Shown: positions 1 through 11,880, counted from the stretch's first letter. The stretch: DNA of 64,000 nucleotides from Chromobotia macracanthus (GCA_036877525.1 JAZGTH010000013.1:9552001-9616000); one strand, 5' to 3'. Made by a program: numbers and translations. The notes: generated from the sequence alone by a model not told the origin.

Positions 1-99
1 CTTATTCTCATTATTGGACAACGCATCTGTATCTATACTATCTGCATTTTGCGGGTTTACATCTAAGACTTTAATTTTAAAAGGGGGGCTTTTATAGTT

Positions 100-180
100 C
101 TTTGCAGGAGGAAGTAATGTTGTGACGTCACAAGCTGTGTGTCATGGCTCTTCAGTCTGCTGTGTTTCTGCTGAGAAAAG
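100..180 (+). promoter_or_regulatory. Possible promoter and non-coding first exon of the zinc-finger gene
   Basis: A perfect cAMP-response-element palindrome, TGACGTCA, lies at 123-130. About 50 bases later a good splice donor (GAAAAG then GTATAAG) falls at 181. This arrangement fits the short untranslated first exon common in fish zinc-finger genes. A matching acceptor (GTTTTACCAG) ends near 1099, so the exon holding the start codon could run about 1100-1338. The link to the gene downstream is inference. Confidence 0.3.
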
Positions 181-181
181 G

Positions 182-1099
182 TATAAGGTGTATCTCGTGT
201 TTATATCAGTACTAAATGTTTAAATGTAATTTTAGGTTTTACAAATCTGCTTCAACAACATGATTTCATTAATTTCATTAATTATTTCATGATTTCAAAT
301 AAATGTACTGTAATATGTTAAGGCCTCTTGACAGGAACAATGCAAAAGCTGAGAAAATTAAAATACGCTTAATATACTTTAACATACTTTAACAACCAAA
401 ACACCATTTTATCACAAGACCGTATTGTCTAAACCTTACTATTTTTCTTACACAGAATATTTTACATATCACGCGATCTCTAGTTACATCGAACTTGTTT
501 TGTATTTAATATAAGAATAACCGGCTGGCACTACTTTGCAAAGAAACTACAATTTGCAGTCACAATAACTGATCTGTTTTCACTTACTGTTAAATGATTT
601 GACCAGAATCCACATTTTGTGCCAGATTATTATGTGACGGCATAATAAGCGCAGTAGCAAGTCCCGATCACCTGTCATTTGTACGATAAAGCTTCTGCGA
701 TCCTTTCACGAAAAGTGGATCACTGGAAAGTGGATCACTGGAAAGTGGATCACTGGAAAGTGGATCACTGGAAAGTGCATTGCACAGTGAAACCCACTCA
801 TTGGGATGCAGTTAATCTGTTGAGTTTTCATTATCCATTACGTTTGTGTTGTACACACATTACATCTTATAGCCCTCCTAGAATGTGCTCTTAGGTAGTA
901 TCAGGTAGTACCCCCCTCCTAATGAATCGTTTTGCTTGGAAGGTTCATGTCTTGAAATGGTTCAATAAGACTCTATAAATGTAAGGAATTAATTAAATAC
1001 AGAAGTAATATGTAACATATATCTAAAAATGAAACAAATGCTTAAAGCTGTTAATTTAAAAATGTAATTGAATTTTACATTTGAGTTTGGTTTTACCAG
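182..1099. other. AT-rich stretch, probable intron of the zinc-finger gene
   Basis: This AT-rich sequence shows no convincing gene. Its only structured part is the 15-bp minisatellite at 715-777. If the non-coding first exon is real, this is its intron. Confidence 0.35.
715..777. repeat. 15-bp minisatellite, about four copies
   Basis: The unit GTGGATCACTGGAAA is repeated four times without a mismatch, then a partial copy begins. Because the unit is a multiple of three it leaves an open frame, read as repeated KVDHW. That open frame is an artefact of the repeat and not evidence of a gene. Confidence 0.9.
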
Positions 1100-1253
1100 A
1101 CTGGGATCTTGATTGAAGCACCTCCTACAGCAGTTCATCAGTAAATGCTGGGAATATTTCCATTACTCTACCAGTGAAGACTAAATTTTTAACAAACAGA
1201 AAAATCTGTCCTAATAATAACATTGCAAACAACGTTCTAATACTGTTGCAAAG

Positions 1254-1338
1254 ATGGAGTATGTTAAAGTGGTGATTGGAAACGTCGGGGATCCTGAACT
1301 TTTCAAAATAAAAAATGACGATATTAAGGAGGAAAGAG
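1254..1338 (+). CDS. C2H2 zinc-finger gene, first coding exon
   Basis: The ATG at 1254 opens 28 codons plus one base, ending at a GT donor at 1339. The peptide (MEYVKVVIGN, then DPELFKIKNDDIKEER) resembles the short acidic leader exon of fish zinc-finger genes, which carries a K-x-E/D type segment. The single leftover base joins the AC at 1822 to make an Asp codon and keeps the finger frame open. That phase match is the main reason to start the protein here and not at the internal Met at 1827. Confidence 0.7.
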
Positions 1339-1821
1339 GTTGGTACCCAATTTTGATTATTATTCTATTAAGGAAATATTGCAAGTGTCATCATACTTTT
1401 TCATAGTAATTGCTGTGTCATAGCAAAACATGTCATTCATAAGTATATGCAAAATGTATGCATATGTTATAATTAACTAACAACCCCACATTTACAAAGT
1501 ATTGTTTTGTGGAAAAGCAGATCAAAGTGCAGCACTTGAAGGTTAATTGTACAGTACAACCTCCTCAGTAGTGTGCAGCTAATCTGCTGACCCGCATTAC
1601 ACATTGATATTTCAGAGCAATGTCTGTGCACCAATGTCAGTAAGTCATGCAAGAACATGGATTGACTTTTTGGTGAGTTGCACTGCGGTGTTCAGTTTAG
1701 TAGTTTTAGCAGTTTTTTTCCAGGCCCAGTACAATCCACAAATGTAGTCAAGGATGACAAGAATATATAAACAGAATTATTTTTCCCTCACATGAATTTT
1801 GTTTTTTACTGTTCATTTTAG

Positions 1822-2846
1822 ACCTGATGGAAGTGAAAGAGGAAATGCAAAAAGTGGAAGAAAAACATCAAGAACCTCATAATTTCATAAGTGCAGAAAA
1901 AACTCAAAACAATTTATCAAAAAAATGTACATTCATCTGTCCTCACTGTGGAAAGAGTTTCAAGCAAAAAGGACATCTTGAAGATCATATAAGGATTCAC
2001 ACCGGAGAGAGACCTTTCATATGTCTTCAGTGTGGAAAGAGTTTTACACACAAAGGAAATCTTAAGGATCACATGAGAATTCACTCTGGAGAGAGGCGAT
2101 TTGCATGCCATCAGTGTGGAAAAAGATTTACACATAAAGCAAATCTCACAGATCACATAAGAATTCACACTGGAGAGAAGCCTTTCACATGCAGTAATTG
2201 TGGAAAGAGTTTTACACATGCCACAAGCCTCAAAACTCATTTGTTGTCTCACTCTGGAGAAAGGCCATACAGTTGTGATCAGTGTGGTCAAAAATTTAGC
2301 TTGGCAGCTCACCTGAAAAGACACCTGAAAATCCATTCAAATGAGAGGCCCTATGTTTGTTCTTTTTGTGGAAAGAGTTTTTTATGGCTATGCTATTTTA
2401 AAGACCACCAGAAAATACATGCTGGTGTGAAAACTCATGTGTGCTCTGAGTGTGGAAGTGCCTTTACTAGAGCCAGTGAGTTAAAAATGCACCAAAGAAT
2501 CCATACTGGAGAAAAACCTTACAAATGCTCATATTGTGGAAAGTGTTTTACTGAGTCTGGAAACCTGAAAAAACATGAGAGAGTGCATACTGGTGAAAAG
2601 CCATACCCCTGTCCTTCGTGTGGGAGGAGTTTCAGCCAATTTAGCCATCTATTGAGACATTTAAAACAGCATTGTCCAAAGTTGTCACAGATTATCCTCA
2701 GCCCCCAAGATGAAAAACGTTCATCTTCTGGCCTAAAGGTTAATGTTGGAGCTGAGGTTGAACAAACTTCATCTTGTAATCTGACAGTGAATGTGCCTGA
2801 GGTCGAACAGACTTCATCTTGGGGCCTTAAAATGAACACTGGATGA
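1822..2846 (+). CDS. C2H2 zinc-finger protein, main exon with nine fingers
   Basis: This exon follows an AG acceptor (ATTTTAG) and runs open to a TGA. With the leader exon the protein would be about 369 residues. Nine consecutive C2H2 fingers are visible from FICPHCGKSF to YPCPSCGRSF, most joined by the TGE(K/R)P-type linker (HTGERPF, HTGEKPY), as in sequence-specific DNA-binding nuclear proteins. The fourth-to-sixth linkers are less regular (HSNERPY, HAGVKTH). The C-terminal tail of about 57 residues carries a repeated VEQTSS motif. An AATAAA signal lies at 2906-2911. Fish carry very large tandem families of such genes, so no specific orthologue is named. The DNA target cannot be read from the sequence. 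The finger exon itself has no stops or frameshifts, so the gene looks functional. Confidence 0.9.
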
Positions 2847-2905
2847 ACTTTTTTCATCTTCGGATTAAACATCTTTAAGTAAATAGTATAAAATCAGAAG
2901 TAAGA

Positions 2906-2911
2906 AATAAA
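2906..2911 (+). terminator. Polyadenylation signal AATAAA of the zinc-finger gene
   Basis: An AATAAA hexamer lies 60 bases after the stop codon at 2846. It is the first such signal downstream and precedes the foldback element. Confidence 0.55.
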
Positions 2912-2921
2912 AACGAATATA

Positions 2922-3645
2922 TTTTCTCATAATTTTCTCACCTCATGTCATCCCAGATGGTTATAACTATCCTTCTTCACTCAAACACAATCATGGTTAT
3001 TTTAAATAATGTTCTAGCTGTTCCCAGCTTTATAATGACATTGATCAGAGTTCAGCATTTTGAAGCTCCTAAAGCACATCCATCATTAAAATAATCAAAA
3101 TGACTACAGTGTGTTAAAATGCCTTCTGTAGTAAAACAATACATTTGTGAGAGAAAAAGATCTTTTGAGTGTATTTAGTAATCTGTATGCCATGTTTGAA
3201 TATCAACATATCTGTATGAATGAGTACACCCAACATGGCGGCACGCCAGCTCTACGTCAATAACTCATTGACGGTTCTTACGTATCTAATGACTAGTCGT
3301 CAAATGCGTGCCACCAATTTTAAATTTAGCGCTCTGATCTTTTTGTTTCCATGGACCCATAACAATCACTAAATAAACTCAAAATATTTTTTTTCTCTCA
3401 CAAATGTGTTATTTCACTTCAAAAGACCCACTGGAGTCATATTGGGTTACTTTTATGATGGATGGATGGATGGATGCACTTTTTGGAGCTTCAAAACAGT
3501 GAACCCTGATCAATGCCATTGTCAAGCTTGAAAGTGCTGGGGTATTATTTAACATAACTCTGATTGTGTTTGGCTGAGGAAAGTCATAAACAAATGGGAT
3601 GGCATGAGGATGAGTAAATTATAAAAGAATTTTCATTCTGGGGTA
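2922..3645. mobile_element. Foldback / MITE-like element with long inverted arms
   Basis: The left arm (about 2922-3085) reads as the reverse complement of the right arm (about 3480-3645). Both share a segment around GGAGCTTCAAAA, then a GATCAATG.CATT block, and end in an AATTTTCTC..CTCATG type terminus. The middle has a GATG microsatellite (3459-3475) and no coding sequence. The ends resemble the palindromic MITE family seen again at 44112 and 48298. It is non-autonomous and degenerate. Confidence 0.65.
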
Positions 3646-4240
3646 GAGTTTTCTGTAACAGTAGTACTTATTGTAACATGGAAAGGTTATGCATTAAGTT
3701 GATACATTGAGGACTGAAATGAGTGGTCGACCATGGTGTTTGCACCTCAAGTCCAAATGTTTGATTCCTAGTCACATATATATTGATAGAATGTATACCT
3801 TGAATGCTATGCAGTTTGCTTGGATAAAAACGTGTGCAAAATGAAAAAAATGTTAAACATTTGTGTGCTTTAAACAGGTATTGTTGATAAGGTTATTGTA
3901 ACCATATCTGCATTTATCTTTGTAGTTTGTTTATGAAAATAGTCATGTTTTGTTGTTTGGTAGTTTATGGGTAGTTAGCATTTATTTATCTTAGATAAAA
4001 GGACAGTAATGTGTAGTATATGGATTCATTTTAGCTTTGGTTAATCGTTCCGATAGAGTTATGGGCAGCAGGGATAAACAATGCTAAATGCAAATAATAA
4101 ATACAGATATTATTTAGGCATTGTTAGGGTAGCAAAAAGAAGAGACTTGTCAGCTTTTTAAAAAGGAGGTAAATATGTTTCACATAGCTTTGATGTCAAA
4201 GTCCTTGCATCTAAATAAACTCCAATGGTTTGGTACAAAT
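3646..4240. other. Non-coding spacer
   Basis: AT-rich sequence between the foldback element and the duplicated zinc-finger tail. I see no gene, RNA or clear repeat here. Confidence 0.5.
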
Positions 4241-4682
4241 TTTTATGGCTATGCTATTTTAAAGACTACCAGAAAATACACGCTGGTGTGAAAATTCATG
4301 TGTGCCTGAGTGTGGGAGTGCCTTTACTAGAGCCAGTGAATTAAAAGAATCCATACCGGAGAAAAACCTTACAAATGCTTATATTGTGGAAAGTGTTTTA
4401 CTGATTCTGGAAACCTGAAATACACATTTTAAAAAAAAACAGTGCTTACTGGTGAAAAGCCATACCCCTGTCCTTTGTGTGGGAGGAGTTTCAGCCAATT
4501 TAGCCATCTACTGAGACATTTAAAACAGCATTGTCCAAAGCAGCTTATCCTCAGCCCCCAAGAAGAAAAACGTTCATCTCCTGGCCTAAAGGTTAATGTT
4601 GGACCTGAGGTTAAACAAACTTCATCTTGTAATCCAACAGTAAATGTGCCTGAGGTCAAACAGACTTCATCTTGGGGCCTTG
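4241..4682 (+). pseudogene. Truncated duplicate of the zinc-finger gene 3' end
   Basis: This stretch matches 2380-2825 closely. It includes the last four fingers and the VEQTSS-type tail (here VKQTSS). It starts abruptly in the sixth finger and carries small deletions: one base lost in the finger-7 cysteine region, a block missing before GAATCCATAC, and an A-rich replacement before the last finger. These break the frame. Similarity stops at GGGGCCTT, before the original stop codon. An ORF of 87 codons survives across the last finger and tail. No leader exon or start region is present, so this is a dead partial copy. Confidence 0.85.
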
Positions 4683-4729
4683 TCATGCAGTCTAAAAATA
4701 ACTGATATGCCCTCATCCTCAAAACCTTA

Positions 4730-5645
4730 AAATTAAATTAATATGTAGAAACAAAACACTTCTACTCAAAGACTGTAAATCTCACTTCTGCTGTTGTTTG
4801 TACACAGAAAATATTCATATTAATCATTTTGCAGATTTTGCCCATATGCAGGCAAAATGTTATTAAAAATATTTAATTTTAAGAAAAATTGTTTTGTTAT
4901 TATGACAAAGTGCAGTTTTAAAAGACTAGTGTTGTAATATGGAATGAATGTGGTAAGTCTCCTTGAGGGACAAATACAAATGCTATTTTGAGGTCAAGTA
5001 AAATTTTTACAATGTTGAATTTACAATCATTTATGATCATGTTGGTGAATGTTAAATGATTGGATTGTTGTCACCTAAATCAGCAGGTTGTTTTGTTTAC
5101 TTTGATATACAGCATGCACACAAGACTTTCAAAAACATCATAGCTGACCGGATGGGGAGCATTTTAACTCTACTGGACCCTGAAGATTGCACAGTTGGAC
5201 AGTGTATAGACCTGTCATACATACATTTGCCACAACTGTGAGAGTGAACACACACTGTCTGCTATGTTTATAAATTTGTTAGCTTATAACAAGTGGTGAA
5301 GACCCCTATTGTTATTCTTAGTTTTCTTCTGCTCTTGTGTGTGTGACAGCACATAGCACCATATGGTAAAAGTTATGAAATTTGGCATACAGATAGAGGA
5401 TAGTCTGAAATGTTACCATTGTTACCTCTGGAGCTCCAACAGTTTAAAATTTCAAAATGTTTAAAAAATTTCAAAATGTTTATGATAACTTTCGACTCAA
5501 AAGTCCTAAAAATAAAATTACTTTTCCAAAATGTTTCCTCTGATTCCTCTTGGCTCATGCTGATTCAAACGCATCATTTTCCTTAAGAAAATTTTTCCAC
5601 CAATTTTTTTAAAAACTATGAGGAACAAGAGTTCAGTGTTGTGGC
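4730..5645. other. Non-coding AT-rich spacer
   Basis: No supported gene. A 61-codon ORF at 5056-5241 has no recognisable features and is flanked by AT-rich sequence. Confidence 0.45.
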
Positions 5646-5649
5646 AAGA

Positions 5650-7015
5650 GGGATACAATGTGTGGTTCCCATCATCAGGCAATGGAGGTTACATATGTTA
5701 CAAACCACGCTATGGACTCAGGTGGCATAGCTGCAGATCCACCTGCACCGCTCCAAACCATTCCCATATATGTTGGACCACTTGGGAGTGTAGTCGCCAC
5801 TCTCCACGAAGCGTCACCTGTTGCAAGAGCGGATCCACTGCACGATTGAGGTTGCCCGGGAAATGAGTGGCTTGCAGAGACTTCAGCCTCTGCTGACTCC
5901 ATAGGAGGAGGTGACGGGTGAGCTGAGACATGCGGCAAGAGTGAGTACTGTCCTGGCGATTTATATATGCCACTGTCGCTGTGTTGTCCAACCAGATGAA
6001 TACGTGTTTTCCATGGATCACCGGCTGCAGTCTCCGCAGAGTGGTTCTGTAACTAACATTAAAGTGGTCTCATATGCATCAGCCTGAGAAACACAAATGC
6101 CGTCGAGGATGCCAAATGCCTAGGAGCCTCTAAAAATATTTCAGTAGGACCGCCATCTTTTCTCTGAAGACATCAAGGCAATTCAGCATTGATTAGAGAA
6201 AATAGATGCTCTGCACTGGGGAGAGCTTGCTCTTTTCTTAGTTGACCAGAAGCCCCAATCGATCCACGTGCCTGTGTGAAGCATGTCCCTGTGTGTACAC
6301 AACTGTTCTCAAGAGTGGACCAATATAAGCCTGTCGTGGAGGTAGTTTATGGCAGGTAGGAGAATGCGTATGCCCTTCTCCCTCTAAGGGGAGAGAGCAG
6401 AATTGATGAGCCCAAAGAGGAGTGGAATAGGGTCCCCACCTCGCTCTGGGCTGAGGTGCTGGCTAAGATGTAGATGGAGCCAGCTGAGGAGTAGCAGGGG
6501 CCCAGGTTTGGCGAGGAGCAGATGAAGGGAGCTCCCTCTGGGGCCTGTACCCTGGGGTACAATCACATCAAGGCAGGATGTTTTTAATCACCTCTATCTG
6601 CTTCTTCAATATTGAAAACTGACTGTCAGAGTCTTCAGGTGTGTCGCCAAACAGGTCACCCTGCGAGATGGGAGCATCAGGAAAGCATAATTTTTTCTGT
6701 GTCTTGAATCTCAGCAAGGTTTAACCATAGATGTCGCTCCTGTACCACCATGGTAAACGTCGCTTGGTCCATTGCCGTGCACAGTTCCTGCAGTTGCAGT
6801 GCATCAAGACCACCCTCATCCAGTTCTTAAAGTAGCTTGGCTTGATGGACCTGCAGGATAGCCATGGCATGGAGGGTGAAGGCAGCCTGTCCTGCAGACC
6901 TGTAGGCCTTTGCAATAAGCAAAGAAGAAAACCTACAGGCTTTGGACAGGAGTCTTGCATGATTTAGCATGGAGGGCATTTTCTCCTCGGGCATGCTAAA
7001 GCTGCAGTTCCTAAT
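5650..7015 (-). mobile_element. DIRS-like retroelement fragment: gag and RNase H parts
   Basis: Read on the minus strand, 7015-6560 resembles the gag of the DIRS-like (tyrosine-recombinase) retroelements abundant in cyprinids, including an AGQAAFTLHAMAILQ segment and a QERHLWLNLAEIQDTEK segment. At 6021-5675 follows an RNase H region with LDNTATVAYINRQ and the MSQLTRHLLLWSQQRLKSL helix, and later FPGNLNRAVD. The reverse transcriptase that should lie between them is absent, so the element is internally deleted. Stops and frame changes occur throughout. No terminal repeats were found. Confidence 0.75.
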
Positions 7016-7069
7016 TACTATTGGATAAAAGAATGAAAGGCTCAAATTAAATGGTGTAAACATTAGTAT

Positions 7070-9700
7070 GGATTAGAACTACGGGTCAGATTTAGTGATG
7101 TGTCAGAGAAAGAGATAAATAAGGGATGTGTCAGCAAGGATGGGGCCATAATGTTAATGACAGAAAACTGTGGAAGGTTTCAACAGAAATGCTGATAATG
7201 GCATAAAATTACTGATTGTAACTCTAACAGCAAACTGTGGAAGATTAAAGATCAAATGAAGATTAAAGATCGCAAATTTTAAAAATATCTTTTTAGATTG
7301 TTATATCTTTATGCTGTGTTTTCATTTATTTATTTGGAAGATGCATGAGGAATATTCTTTGATGCTGCAGATAACCCATAATTCTTTTGGTCGCTGTGAA
7401 CAATCATTTACTTGAAAAAAATGGTCTTAGTTTCACAGTCGAGTGAAGATGTGGTATTTAAATGTAGTTTCATGTTTTCACGTTTCAGCAGACAGGTGTA
7501 GTAAACAGGCCTACCATTTATATTATATTTAAATGTTTTTACATTTTAAAATTTAGAATTATTTTTTAATTTTTATTTTAGAAAAATAAAATAAAATATC
7601 TGTCTGGAATATTTTGATCTCTTCACTAGGGAGACAATAAAAATACAGGCTCATATGGTTGGAGGTAAGATGGGAGAATAAAATAGTAGCAAGTCATTGT
7701 TCTTTTAGAGCAGAATTTGTTTAATTTTTACCTTAAAGAGACTGTACAATGAACAATGACTGTACGATGAAGTTCTGCCAGATGTTAGACAGAATGACAA
7801 TCGTCATGCAGAAGTCTTTCCTTCAAATTTATCATTTCCTTCAAGAACATTTTACACAGATTTAGTCACTGATATTACATTAAGGCTGAGACTATGGTGT
7901 CAGTAGTTCATTTAAACGTTCTTACTGTTGTTTTTTCTAAGTTGTCATGTTATACTTGTTATTTTTAAGGATTATTTTAGTTAAGGGTTATTTTTATGAT
8001 TTTTATGAAGTCACATCAGCACAAGCAAAAAAGTGGGACAAATTAAAACAAAAAAAGGTTGTCAGCACACAAGATCACAATGTTAAGTGTAAACAACAGC
8101 TGGTTTATTGGCAAGAATTCATACAGGAGAATATACAAGATGCACAGAAGTATTCACAGTTTCAGAACAATCTTTAGTTAACTTAGCTTTAAAGAAGATA
8201 TCACTTGCAAGTATGGGCAAAGAAGTCAAGACAGCTGGATTCAGGGAAGTAGGCATGTAGCAGATCCAAGTTTATGTGAACTTAACTACAGTATATAATG
8301 AGTCCTCTTTGTCTTGCAGGTTAGTGTGGAGATAGGTGTAACCCTGATCTAAATACGGGTTATAGAAAAAAGAATATAAATATTTGGATAAGTACATACA
8401 GTATATGTGTATATATAAGTGCATTAGAGGTATTGAGTCATTTCTATAAAATAAAATATGTGACAAAGTATATGTAAACCTGAAGCGGGTAAATGTTGGC
8501 CAATCAGAATGCTGTTGGTAGGCACCGCCTACTTGCCAATTGAGCAGACTGCGCAATACCGAAGAAAACGATGTAGGAAGATTTGGGTGTAGGTGATAAA
8601 GCGCTTAAGTAAAGAGAAATAATAGCGTGAAAGTTTAAAACTGAAATCTAAAACTTTAAATTGGTTGTAAGGTAGAAAGAGTGGATTTTGTTTTTGTTTT
8701 TATGTATATGTTAGAAATGTAATTGTTAAACAGTTCTGTATTAATTTTCTGATGTTTGGTGATGCTTACCATATATTGATGATGTTGTTGTTGTTTTTGA
8801 CTAAATGCAATCGTGCATTTCTGGCCTTTTGAACAGGTCAGGTTTTTTTGTCTGAATGTTTTCATTGATGGCGGGCCAACCCCACTGGACTTTGGAAAGA
8901 AAAGGAGGATGTTAATCTAATAGGACCAGACAGTATCTGGATTTTCTTTTTTTTTGTTTTCCTGCTCAAGGTAAACTCCTTACATAGAGACTGTCTTCAT
9001 ACGGAACTGAGGACTGAGATAAATAAAGAAGCAAATGATATCAGTGATTGAACAATTGGAACTTGAACATATCGTCGACGTGTGATCATCACAAACTCAT
9101 TCAACACTTAAAGACTGTGATTTAGAGTTGCTTCAATCTGAGAAAACTTCATCTTACGTAGGAAATTGATCTTTCTGTTGTGTGAAACTGACAGTGTTGA
9201 TCAGGGTTTTTTTTCCATTGCAGTGCTGTAATTTACTTTGAAGTGTTTTTCTTTTATTTTAATTCAAGTATTTTATTTTATTTCTAAAAGGGAGAGGCCC
9301 CTAGTTAAGGAAGAAAAAATAAATGAAACCATTCCAATTACTTACCCCAGTTGTGGTCTGCTGTCTTCCCTCAGTAATTACCTCCTACCTCCGTAGCCGA
9401 ACATCTTCTGATTTGCACATTGGTCCAAATAGGCAAAAATAAATAATTATACTTCAAGTTATACAGCCTGTTACATAGGGATTGTAGGAGAGCTGGGGAT
9501 CAATGGAAAGATTGCTGGAGAAACTTCAGGTAAGTATGCAGCCAACGGGAATTGGGTAAATAACAAGGATTAGCTGTGAGACCAGACAAAGGGAGTGAGT
9601 GTGACTATATAGGCCTATTAATTGGCAGCGGCAAGTGTAGGCAGGTGTGATCAGTAATTGGGTGATTGGGAGCTTGTCAGCCTGACTGGTTGTGGTTTCT
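7070..9700. other. Non-coding stretch before the PIF-like fragment
   Basis: AT-rich sequence with only short ORFs that show no family features. I see no RNA genes. The segment 9520-9700 looks like repeat-derived DNA but was not assigned. Confidence 0.4.
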
Positions 9701-9708
9701 TTTGATAG

Positions 9709-9993
9709 ATGAGGTGTTGGGACGTTGAGGCCCTCCATTTGCACCTGTTCTCATTGCTTCACTGCTTGATGACAAATCCCGACCAGGTTGCAGTTCTCAT
9801 GAGCTTACCCAGGAAGCAGAGGGGGGAGGAGGCAGTGTCAGAGGAATCGGCATGGCCAAGAAAGAGAAAAGCTAAATCAGATCCTCTTCTTCAGATACTG
9901 AAGGAAGATATGGCAAAACAGAAGAAGTGGGAAGAAAGGAGAGATGCAGAAGACAAGGCAACTGACAAGCTCTTTAATTTTTCCAAAAACTAA
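9709..9993 (+). pseudogene. Possible remnant of a transposon-associated Myb/SANT-like protein
   Basis: A 94-codon ORF whose second half is highly charged (RKRKAKSDPLLQILKED, then a Lys/Glu-rich helix ending KLFNFSKN). This resembles the C-terminal helix of the Myb-like DNA-binding proteins that accompany PIF/Harbinger transposons. The first half has no recognisable domain and no transposase was found nearby. A chance ORF cannot be excluded. Confidence 0.2.
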
Positions 9994-10664
9994 ATGATAA
10001 AATGTAAAAATTAAAAATATTTTACTTACAAATATTAAAAGGTTATACTATTGTCAATGTCAATGACTAAATGCATGCATGAATTAATTTTGTTATTAAG
10101 AAAAACAATAATAAAAAATAGAAAGTATAAGGTACCTGGTTGATGTGTGGGTTTTCATGCTGACTTCCAAATAAACCATACTGGATTAAGGAAATTAAAA
10201 ATAAAGGCTAATGTATTTATTAACATAGACGCCTTGTCACAATAGTATACAACAATCTAGTTCATATCAACATCAGTATTTATATTAAAATTTGTATAGT
10301 GTTTTTATTTTTTATTAGATTGAATTATGTAGTGATAGACCTGGTTATAATGTTGTAAGGCAGAAACTGGGTTGCACAGTCCTAAATGTTGCACCAGACA
10401 CTGTCTCTCCTGGACCGCTTGCCTCCACATCATCTTCATCATCCTCATGGCTGTCCTTTAGTGCTAGAATGTCGCCAACACTAGTTGTATACTAGTTACT
10501 TATATATATATATATATATATATATTATTACTTATACTAGTTGTATACTTATGATTCAGTTTGAGTCAGTTTTTACAAATTCTAAAAGGAAATGTAATAA
10601 AAGACAAGTGATGTATCATATTTCTCATTTATTTATCGCCATGTAGTGAATTGTCTTTTTATAT
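9994..10664. other. Non-coding spacer with a short TA repeat
   Basis: AT-rich sequence with a (TA)n run at about 10501-10525 flanked by a repeated ACTAGTTGTATACT. No gene seen. Confidence 0.5.
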
Positions 10665-11280
10665 CAATTCAGTTCAACTTTATTTGTATAGCGCTTTTAC
10701 AATGTGGCATTGTCTCGAAGCCGCTTTACAGGGAGGGGAAAACTAGGAAATATATATACACTGATACAAGTAACAATGGTATGTCAAATATCAATCAATA
10801 TCAATAATTAAGTATCAAGTCAGATATTTACTATGGAGTATCAAATATCTATTATCCGCAGTCTCCCAGTGAGCACTCCAACATGGCAACAGTGACAAGG
10901 AACCCAAACTCCAATGATGAATGTGAAGAAAAAACCTTGGGAGAACCCAGGCTCACCAGGAAGGTCATTTCTCCTCTGACGCGTTACAGCTGCAATCAGC
11001 ACTTTGGTGTAAGGGTTTATAGATTTACAGCGTTGCAGTCAGTATTCTGATATAAAGTTTTATAGGTTTGTAGCGTCGTAATCAGTGCTGTTCATTTAAT
11101 AATTGTTGATTTAATGATTTAAGTATTGAATTACAGTAATGACTAGTTTAAATTTGGGTCTGGTGATTTTATATTCATTTTATGTTAGCCTGATTGCTAA
11201 TCTAATCTGTATCGCTCAGAGTCCCTCGGAGGAGAGGGAGAGAGAGAGAGGAAGAGAGAGGATCTCCTTCAGGTGAACGA
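10665..11280 (-). mobile_element. LINE 3' end fragment (L2/CR1-like family)
   Basis: The stretch begins with TTCAACTTTATTTGTATAGC, a very common fish LINE 3' terminus, and matches 50437-51260 nearly base for base with a few indels. In that second copy it leads into reverse-transcriptase coding sequence on the minus strand, so this is the untranslated 3' end of the same family. It ends in a GAGAGA-rich run next to the gypsy fragment. Confidence 0.75.
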
Positions 11281-11299
11281 TCTCCTTCACCTTAGACTG

Positions 11300-11880
11300 C
11301 TCACTCTTCCAGGATTAGTGGAAGGGGGCTCCTCAGCTGGGTCAGGCTCTGTGGAGAGAGAGACAGGTGGATGGTAAGGTTTCAAGAGTAAGACATGGAA
11401 AGTGGGGTGAATTCTGTAGTGTTGAGGTAATTGTAATTGGTAGGATACTGGGTTGACTTAATGGATGATGGAGAAAAGATCTGGGACTCAATTTCTTGCA
11501 GGGTTAGCGTATATGTATGTCTCAGGTGGAGAGCCAAACCTTCTGCCCAGGTTAATGAGGTGGCACTTCAGTCTGCCGGGCATTGGCTTGGATCCCCTGA
11601 TAATGCACTGCCCTCTGCAGATGATGGTATTCTACGTCCCAGGCCCTCTCACTCTCCCGAACCAGCAGTTGACAGATGATACATCGATGGTTCCCTGGAC
11701 CACTGAAACATCAGGGGTTGGTAGTCAAGTATGCAATGGAAGGGAAATTCTGTGCACACTCTGCCCGGCCAATTAACTGGTTCCAGGAATCCTGATGGTC
11801 ACGACAGTGGCCGATCTCATGGATTTTCCTCTCTGTCTGCCAGTTGGACTAAAAATGTTAAGGACAGGCCTACTGTCACA
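11300..11880 (-). mobile_element. Ty3/gypsy retrotransposon fragment: integrase C-terminal region
   Basis: On the minus strand the translation follows the end of a gypsy integrase core and the region after it. SNWQTERKIHEIG matches the usual SNGQ.ER motif with its catalytic-region glutamate, followed by a DSWNQ motif, a VRESERAWD segment and GQKVWLSTRDI. The frame is interrupted by stops and there is no LTR, reverse transcriptase or protease. It is an old fragment outside any gene. Confidence 0.75.

Noticed and set aside
715..777. Repeat array resembling a CRISPR
   Set aside because: The units are contiguous with no spacers, and the genome is that of a vertebrate.
679..894. 71-codon ORF with repeated KVDHW
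   Set aside because: It is produced by a 15-bp minisatellite whose length is a multiple of three. There is no other coding sign.
1917..2336. 139-codon ORF on the minus strand across the zinc fingers
   Set aside because: It is the complement of the finger repeats, and the + strand carries the nine C2H2 motifs.
10380..10490. Possible transposase tail on the minus strand (acidic DDEDD-type reading)
   Set aside because: Only a short acidic stretch can be read, with no catalytic motif and no terminal repeats.
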